DNA of 14,060 nucleotides from Alphaproteobacteria bacterium. Its GTDB lineage: Bacteria > Pseudomonadota > Alphaproteobacteria > UBA8366. This document shows, piece by piece, positions 12,446 through 14,060 of the stretch (position 1 is its first letter; the number at the start of each line of letters is the position of its first letter). The translations under genes were made by a program, and so were the position numbers. The notes below the pieces were generated by a model that was given only the letters and a program-made list of their open reading frames with translations, was not told where the DNA came from and searched no databases. The stretch covers positions 1-14,060 of the forward strand of contig JABJCS010000673.1 of the NCBI GenBank assembly GCA_018665505.1, read 5' to 3'.

Positions 12446-14060
12446 ATGACAGAAAGTACGATCCCGCTCATCGGATACAGCGACAAGCTGTCGGTCCGCC
12501 CCGGCGACACCATCGCCTTCAAGGTTTCCTGCACGTCACCAACTCCCTATCAGGCAAAGCTGGTCCGTATTACCTGCGGTGATCCGAACCCGGCAGGCCC
12601 CGGCATTAAGGAGGCGGATACACCGGCGGAATTCACCGGGTCTTATCCAGCGCGCGTTCAGCAAATCAATCTGGGCTCCTACGCCAAGATTGTCCCGGGC
12701 AGCGCATTCGACGGCGTCGATTGCCTCACTTTCTCGGCGACGGTTTGGCCAACGCTGCTCAAGAAAGAGAGCCAGGGGGTGATCAGCCGCTTCGACCCCA
12801 AGACCGGCAAGGGTCTAGCGGTAGCGGTGGGCCCGAACGGCGTTGAGGTAATCGTCGGAACGGAAGGAGGTGAGCCGCTTCGGTTGTCCACCGAGACGCC
12901 GTTGCGCGAACGCACATGGTACAAAGTCTGGGGCAGCATCGACGCCTCCACGGGCAAGGTCTTCGTCGGCCAACAGGAACTCACCGGACCGGCCTCATCG
13001 ACCGTCAGACAATCGACGACATTGGACGGAGAAGCGGCGATCGAGGCCGACGCGCCAATCCTGATAGCCGCTTTGGATGGCGAGCCGGTTTCCGGGCATT
13101 TCAACGGTAAGATCGAAGCACCAACCATATTCGGCGCTGCCATCGACCCATCCGTGAAGGAGACGAACCTCTCGGCCCGATGGGATTTCAGCAGCGGCAT
13201 TTCGACAACCCGCGTGATCGATATGGGACCGCTCGGACTGCATGGGTATGTCTACAATGCCCCGGCCCGGGCCATGACCGGCTCGAACTGGCAGGCCGAG
13301 GAAATGCGGTGGCAGCATGCGCCGGAGACCTATGGTGCCATTCACTTCCATGATGACGACATCGCTGACTGCAACTGGGAGACAGATTTTTCCTTCACGG
13401 TGCCGGACGAACTGAAGACCGGACTTTACGGCGCACGGCTGCAGTCAGGTGACGATTGGGAAATCCTGCCCTTCGTCGTCTGTCCGCCGAAGGGCAAACA
13501 AACAGCCGACCTCTGCGTCATCATCCCAACATTTACCTATACCATATATGGCAATCAGGCGCGGCGTGATTTTGACAGCACCTGGACCCGTCGCGCCAAG
13601 GAATGGGGCGCCTTCCCCCATAATCCGTACGAGCATCGGGAATTCGGCCTCTCGACCTATAACTTTCACACTGACGGCTCTGGCATCTGCAATGTTTCTT
13701 GGCACAGGCCGATGTTGAACGTGCGGCCCGGATTCTTTCCGATCTACGACCAGCACGGATCGGGGCTGCGGCATTTGCCGGCGGACACCCACCTGCTCGA
13801 TTGGCTCGAGGAAAAGGGCATCCCTTACGACACCGTCACCGATTGGGAATTGCACCACGAAGGTGCGGACCTGTTGAAGACCTATAAGGCTGTCACAACC
13901 TGCAGCCATCCAGAATATCATACAGCGGAGACCCTCGACGCCTTGACCGAGTATCGCGATACCGGCGGCAAGCTGGTGTATCTCGGCGGTAATGGGTTCT
14001 ATTGGCGGGTGGCGCTGCACCCGGAGAAGGACGGCATTATCGAAGTTCGTCGGGCAGAAG
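12446..14060 (+). CDS. N,N-dimethylformamidase large-subunit family protein (3' end beyond window)
   Basis: 538 codons are visible and the frame runs off the right edge; the family is usually about 750 residues. The N-terminus GYSDKLSVRPGDTIAFKV and GDPNPAGPG (about 46-54) are family signatures. A LamG-like beta segment follows at about 235-300 (LSARWDF, MGPLGLHGYVYN). The catalytic glutamine-amidotransferase-like domain then begins near residue 350: IPTFTYTIYGN (Tyr365, Tyr368), STYNFHTDGSG (Tyr405), and CSHPEYHT (His488, Glu490), leading into GGKLVYLGGNGFYWR. The Paracoccus enzyme binds one iron through two Tyr and one Glu; Tyr365 or Tyr368, Tyr405 and Glu490 are the likely counterparts. 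It would hydrolyse an N-alkyl formamide or similar amide. The small subunit usually encoded just upstream is absent, so dimethylformamide itself may not be the substrate. ATG 12446 is the first in-frame Met after the divergent gene and has no clear ribosome-binding site. Confidence 0.88.
   Translation, partial: MTESTIPLIGYSDKLSVRPGDTIAFKVSCTSPTPYQAKLVRITCGDPNPAGPGIKEADTPAEFTGSYPARVQQINLGSYAKIVPGSAFDGVDCLTFSATVWPTLLKKESQGVISRFDPKTGKGLAVAVGPNGVEVIVGTEGGEPLRLSTETPLRERTWYKVWGSIDASTGKVFVGQQELTGPASSTVRQSTTLDGEAAIEADAPILIAALDGEPVSGHFNGKIEAPTIFGAAIDPSVKETNLSARWDFSSGISTTRVIDMGPLGLHGYVYNAPARAMTGSNWQAEEMRWQHAPETYGAIHFHDDDIADCNWETDFSFTVPDELKTGLYGARLQSGDDWEILPFVVCPPKGKQTADLCVIIPTFTYTIYGNQARRDFDSTWTRRAKEWGAFPHNPYEHREFGLSTYNFHTDGSGICNVSWHRPMLNVRPGFFPIYDQHGSGLRHLPADTHLLDWLEEKGIPYDTVTDWELHHEGADLLKTYKAVTTCSHPEYHTAETLDALTEYRDTGGKLVYLGGNGFYWRVALHPEKDGIIEVRRAE

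Noticed and set aside
13445..14020. 191-codon minus-strand open frame within the DMFase-like gene
   Set aside because: It is antisense to the catalytic domain, which has clear family motifs, and has no recognisable domain of its own.

Overview
The window looks like an alphaproteobacterial chromosome, probably a Rhodospirillales-type environmental organism. Three things point there: a TrpE-TrpG fusion anthranilate synthase, a style typical of this class; copies of a palindromic repeat built on CATTCCGG...CCGGAATG; and a set of small catabolic and oxidoreductase genes on a fairly GC-rich background. This placement is inference from gene content. No rRNA, tRNA, CRISPR array, transposase or phage gene was seen.

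Layout. Positions 1-923 (+) hold the 3' part of the anthranilate synthase fusion, cut by the window edge. A metallo-beta-lactamase-fold hydrolase (994-1851, +) follows. A palindromic repeat lies in the convergent gap (1866-1907). A minus-strand block then runs down from 12362 to 1915. Read in its direction of transcription it contains: a class III aminotransferase and a YdjM-like membrane protein (8-bp gap); a DUF6279-type lipoprotein; a tight five-gene run (oxaloacetate decarboxylase/PEP mutase-family enzyme, ureidoglycolate lyase-family protein, xylose-isomerase-like TIM barrel, YaiI/DUF188 protein, PAS histidine kinase; spacings of 10, 15, -4 and 11 bp); an unrecognised two-domain cupin-like protein; a 128-bp nested inverted-repeat element; and an SDR dehydrogenase followed by a luciferase-like flavin monooxygenase (12-bp gap). 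At 12446 a gene on the + strand, divergent from the aminotransferase, encodes an N,N-dimethylformamidase large-subunit family protein and runs off the window.

How the genes may work together. The five-gene run looks like a small-molecule catabolic operon working on C2-C4 oxo- or hydroxyacids: a pyruvate-forming C-C cleaving enzyme, a glyoxylate-forming lyase-like protein and a sugar-phosphate-isomerase-like TIM barrel. The rest of the allantoin pathway is not visible. The SDR and flavin monooxygenase look like a two-step oxidation module. The amidohydrolase and aminotransferase at the right end share an intergenic region and may act on one nitrogenous substrate. These links rest on spacing and family membership, not on demonstrated function.

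Most notable observations: (1) the histidine kinase is complete apart from a single in-frame TAG at the junction of its dimerisation and ATPase domains; (2) two copies of a hairpin repeat share their outer arms but have different apical stems that still pair; (3) the dimethylformamidase-like gene has no small-subunit gene upstream but keeps a probable Tyr/Tyr/Glu iron-site signature; (4) the five-gene operon has no obvious described pathway.
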